NCBI RefSeq assembly: GCF_040954835.1
Contig: NC_090716.1
Span: forward strand, 6,311,605-6,375,604
Length of the DNA stretch: 64,000 nucleotides
DNA from: Lepisosteus oculatus
Taxonomy: Eukaryota > Chordata > Actinopteri > Semionotiformes > Lepisosteidae
Direction of reading: 5' to 3'
Under the pieces are notes generated by a model. That model had not been told where the DNA came from, did not search any database, and was given only the letters and a program-made list of their open reading frames with translations. The position numbers and the translations under genes were made by a program. Shown here piece by piece: positions 59,512 through 64,000 of this stretch. Positions within the stretch are counted from its first letter, which is position 1. Each line of letters begins with the position of its first letter.

Positions 59512-62129
59512 ACTCGTGTACAGTACTCTTTTATTAAGCAATCAGCTCTGTAGGATAATGTTGAAAGTCATTTACATATTATAATGTTTAAGTGTTTTAG
59601 CCTGGAAGATTTGGCCCAGGCTCAAATGTCTAAACATTATAATATGTACTGTAAATTACAATTTGAGTGAATGAGAAATGTATTCTTGTATACAGCTTTT
59701 GATTTCCTGATGTTTGTAGCATAAGGCTTCTGAACTGTAAGTCAGACAAAGACTAGACATCCTTTAAGATATACAGTGAAAACTCTATAGATAGAGTATG
59801 TTGCACATAATTGATTATAATATGTAATCTGGAAAAATGCAGTTATTTCTTTGACCTTGATAGTGCTCTTTCATCTAACTTGCGCAATCTTCATAAGTTC
59901 TCATTCAGATAAAGGTTTGACTTCTGCTGTTATAGAAAGGAGACGTGAATAAACAATTATAGTAGATTTCAATGACTCTCTTAAATTCACAAATCCATCA
60001 GAAGAATTGCAAAAGCATTTACCTGAGAAAGATGTTGGTCTGGGTGTGGTATTGCTTTTAGAAGATTTAAATATCTCAGAACACTAGAAGTTTCTAAGAA
60101 GTCATTTGTAAAATAATAATATCATCACACTCTACACATTTTGCATTCCTGGGCCCTCTCTAAAATTATTTTGAGTCTTATGTGAATTGTGTTTGTTTGT
60201 ACAACAGCTGCTGTTTGGGATAGTTTTTATTGATTCTGTTGCATGTGAAATTCAGGACTCTGAACTTCCTAGAACTGAGTTCATTGTCATTCCAAGGTCT
60301 TTTTGCTTCAAAAGCAGGAAGGCTATAGTATACTCCAGTCCCAGGGGATGCAGGTTTTTTTTTTATTTTGCACTGTGAAGGCTGTATCTGCAAGAGTAAA
60401 ATTGTAAGGGATAGTCTGAATAAAAAAATACATCCTGATCACTGTTTTGCATAATTTCCATCACCAGTTGTTGAACTTGATTTATGGTATGGTTCTTCTC
60501 TAGTTGTCAAAAGTCCATAACTTTAGTAGTTGTAATTAGTGTTCTGTGTAAATAGAACCCTCTGGAAGAGGTCTCTGCATCACAATCTGAGAACCCAGCC
60601 AGATTTCATGTTGACACAGCCTTCCGCTGGGATTGCTAATGGGGGCTCAGAGCAGCTCTCTTTTCATTGAGCATGCTATTGATATTCCTTCTGGTAGTGA
60701 TTCCTGCTTTGGGAGCTTTGAGGTATATGACCTTTTTCCCTTTTCTGTATTGATCGGAGTCAGTAGTTGTGAAAACCCAAAGAGATATGCTACAGGGATG
60801 CACTTGCTGCATCTTCTTTAGGATTACAGGCTTTGTGAAGAAATTGGTGTGTGAACGACACCTCTTTTATCAGTTGTTTAAGGTGTAAAGTCTAAAACAA
60901 ACTTCTAAACTGAAGTAAAAGAAAAGTGGTGCTGATTAATTTGTTGTTTTTTGTTTATGGTTCTGTGGTTCAATTTCTACAAACAATGCAGTGTTAATGC
61001 AGTGGGTTCTTTGAAGCTGTATAGGAAACACATTTATGGGATGGCTTGAAATGATTCAGAAATTTTGGAGACCTATGACTATGTAGGCTGAGTGAATCTT
61101 GAACTTGTAAACTGCATCACAACAAGTTGAATTACTGCTTTGTAATCTCTTTTGACAAAGTGACTAATATCATTATGATCTTCCACCTTCATGGGTCAGT
61201 AGAAAGATAATCCTGTTGGACAGATTCTTTCTTGGAGACTTAAGAGTGCCTCTGAAAGGGTGGGAAGCAGTATACTGAAGAATGACTTTGTATTGTTTTA
61301 AAAATAATAGAATTTCAAACCTTTTTTAATTCTTTTTTAGGTATAGTAAGATGACAGCAAAGTTTTTTGATATTGTCAAGGTGCAGTGTCTATATAAGGT
61401 AATCATCTGCTGTTTGTGACAGTATTACATAGCTGTCAGTCTGGATTAAGAATATGAGGCGTGCAGTACTGACAGTACATGTTTCTTTCCAGAAATATTC
61501 ATTTTGTTTCTGGTTACTAGAACTCTTATTTGAGCGAAATGGTGTTGAATCTTTGTTGAGAAAAACAGTGCAATTGTGCAGATATTAATGACTAGTAGAC
61601 TGTAAAGCAATTGACACAATCCAGTACATGTGAACTTCTGTACCTAGATTTTTAGCTAAGAGTTTAGATTGATGTCATGGTGGAGTGAGGAAACCAGAAT
61701 ATGCAGAATGACACTGAATGTAATCTTGTTGTTATCCTGCATTACCTTTCCTTTCTGTCTTACCTCATAAGTATTAAACTCCAAATATGGAATGCTTGAT
61801 TAAATCCTGTCCCGTGTTTCTTCTTAGGATAAACTGCTTGATTAAATGGCTTAGGCTACAAGTGGATTTTGAGAGAAGCATCCTGGCCAGGCTTGGGAGA
61901 AGCATGCACAAGCAGCAAACAATGGGGAAGATCACATCATGAGTGTTTATCTTGGCCTGATGCCTTTGGCATGTCACGTAATCATTTCATTGTATTCCCC
62001 ACTGTGTTCCTCAGAGTGTCTTGTGCAGTGCCTGGTGCACTTTGAAAAGGCAATTGCAAGAGACTCCTTTCAACACCACATCATTTAGATGTCCTCCTGC
62101 TACTTTACAGTACCGTTGGGCTCTAGAGT

Positions 62130-62260
62130 GCTTCAGTACAGGGGTCCACAGTTCTGATCCTCAAAAGCCACAGTCAATTCGTCTTACTTGGTTCTCTTAC
62201 ATTAATCAGATATTGAAGACATATTGAGAAGGGTTAAATCGTTCCAATTAAGCTTGAACC
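62130..62260 (+). repeat. Dispersed fish repeat
   Basis: It begins 'gtgcttcagtacaggggtcc', then 'acagttctgatcctcaaaag', and ends 'ttccaattaagcttgaacc'. It follows the same plan as the minus-strand copy at 23.1 kb. Confidence 0.5.
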
Positions 62261-64000
62261 AATAGAATCCTTTATTATGAAAAATATGACGTGAAACTTT
62301 TGACTGCTGTTCTTGAAGCCTGTATTTGGCGACATGAGAATGTGAGAAGAGTAATTAATTTTTTTTTAAAATCCCTACTGGTTAAATTATATAACTGAGA
62401 ACTCAGTTGGAACAAACATCAGCAAATGTGGTGGTCACCAGGGCAAGAATTAGGAGCCCCGGTTTTAGAAGGACCATGTTTACTTCTTGATTCTCTTGTT
62501 GCTAATATTTCTTCCAAAACACATTGTGCAAATATTCACTTATTTTGCCATGTTTAAAATTTCCATCTGTTGATTAGGTTTGCCGTGCTGATATGTCACT
62601 CATACTCTATTTGTAGATATAATTTTGCATTATGATTTATGTAACGTTTCACATTTTCTTTTCTAAATATTTTTTATAATTTGAGCGGTTATTGTTTAAT
62701 AAGGATGGGCTACCCTAAATGGTTAACAGAATTTATGGTTTATAGGGACACAAACAATAGAACAAGAAACATCTAATATCAGTTAGTCATGGTTTCTGCT
62801 ATGCCACCCCTTCCCAGCCACAAAAGCACCTGAAAATCCCCGTAAATGATTTTCTAGAAATGCTTCCATTGGTACTCCACAGTCAGTCTCACCCTCGGCA
62901 CCATGCTGTCAAGCAATGGAGGCCTCCATATGGACAAAAATAAATTATTCTGAACAGTATACAGCATCACCTGTGGTTTACGTAGATACCAGTCCCATTG
63001 TTCAACCCCTTACTGTAAAGTGTGAGACAGGAGGTCTGGACTTCAAGAAACACCATAACCATGCTTCGCAAAGCAAAGATGTCAGTAAAAAAGAAAGCAG
63101 TGTTTTTTTTTTAATTATAATGTGATGTACAGACATTGTTGTCTCTTGTCACATCTGCTGAGGTGTGCATTCCCAAATCAGACGTATGAAGAAAAGTTAA
63201 GGATTTTCACATAATTTTTGATTTTGTAATATTTAAAATTATATTAATTTCTCCTCTTGACTTCACCATGAAACAGGAGCCCCAGCATGCAAACACTGCA
63301 ATTAGACAAAATGTGCATGACTGGGAGTTTCAGATTTAGCACCAATAAACTTCCTGAGCTGTCACAGATATTAATACACAGTTTATAATTCTTGCAAAGC
63401 AGTTGTCAGTGAATTAGCCATAGATGGACTGAGAATGGTGAATATATCATAAAAATATACATAGCATTTTATTGAATTACACAGATTTAATTGCCTCTGG
63501 CCCCTCCTGGCAATATGCTAAAATACTGGATGTAATTAGCATGGATACAGATTGTAGGGAGAACATGGATTAGTATGGATAGTAAAAGATAATCCCGTGT
63601 GACAGAAAGCATACTTATTTACAATGCCACTTTATGAGCATGCAAATGTCTATATGATAGAAATTCAAGAGCTAATTGCTATGCTGAGCAATTAAATGCT
63701 CAGTAAATGGCAAAATGTGAATGTAAATGGTGCCACTATGCAAAGCAGAACCTGATTGAATTCCACAAATCTTTCACTTGCTTTCCCAGACAAATCCCTT
63801 TCCGAAGATGGCATTTTCCACTGTGGTATTAGTGTTCCCTTGCAATATCCTCTTCTTGAAAGGCAGTCATGTTGAGTTGTCTTGCTTACTGAAGAAGTCA
63901 TTTTTTAAAAAGAGAGAGTTCTTCTCCATTGTGTTTCATCTGACCACATGTTTTATCTACATATATAAAACGTAGTCAGCTTAAGAATCTGAAGTCTGAA

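Larger units (their letters stand above)
53406..64000 (+). other. mapk8ip1: mapk8ip1 intron 1 (continues past the window)
   Basis: No further coding exon is recognised. It contains a hairpin, a tRNA-SINE, a diverged duplicated block (57.27 and 58.19 kb), a complete mini-element and a dispersed repeat at 62.1 kb. The last kilobase has a non-repetitive TAAT-rich look. Confidence 0.7.

Noticed and set aside
1-64000. CRISPR arrays, operons, phage or integron features
   Set aside because: None seen; spliced genes, SINEs and polyadenylation signals show vertebrate nuclear DNA.

Overview
This is a window of vertebrate nuclear DNA, most likely from a ray-finned fish. The genome is AT-rich, genes are split by GT-AG introns of about 1 to 4 kb, and the repeats are of ray-finned-fish type (a 5S-rRNA-derived SINE, a tRNA-derived SINE, a dispersed repeat ending in an 'ACTGCACCACC' motif, a hAT MITE and a decayed LINE). 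The species cannot be fixed from sequence alone. The order slc35c1 - cry2 - mapk8ip1, all on the + strand, matches the human 11p11.2 block.

Layout. 1-9990: no supported gene, only a possible 3' exon near 2.75 kb, a 5S-derived SINE at 4.3-4.85 kb and repeat fragments. 9991-27876 (-): a 12-coding-exon F-box/WD40 gene. All splice phases agree and give 546 residues. It carries an N-terminal region, a dimerisation-like helix, an F-box and only four recognisable WD repeats. Its ortholog is not certain. About 28.5-29.66 kb: a divergent promoter interval. 29663-31616 (+): slc35c1, the Golgi GDP-fucose transporter, two coding exons, 362 residues. 34663-44904 (+): cry2, a circadian repressor cryptochrome, eleven coding exons, 571 residues, with a CACGTG E-box about 194 bp upstream of the start. 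53323-53405 (+): the first coding exon of mapk8ip1 (JIP1); the rest of the window is its first intron.

The three named genes are neighbours by conserved synteny, not by shared pathway: nucleotide-sugar transport, clock repression and JNK scaffolding. The F-box protein would be an SCF ubiquitin-ligase substrate receptor; its target is unknown. Clock cryptochromes are known SCF substrates through FBXL3, but nothing here links this F-box protein to CRY2.

The most unusual signal is a very short (115-124 bp) interspersed element. Two copies are complete and flanked by perfect 12- and 15-bp direct repeats, which suggests retroposition, and a third copy is older. The element carries a CUGANGA...GAAA core that resembles a hammerhead ribozyme, then a polypyrimidine-AG 3' splice-site-like tract, then AATAAA only a few bases later. 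One copy lies in sense orientation in the first intron of mapk8ip1, where it could act as a terminal-exon trap.
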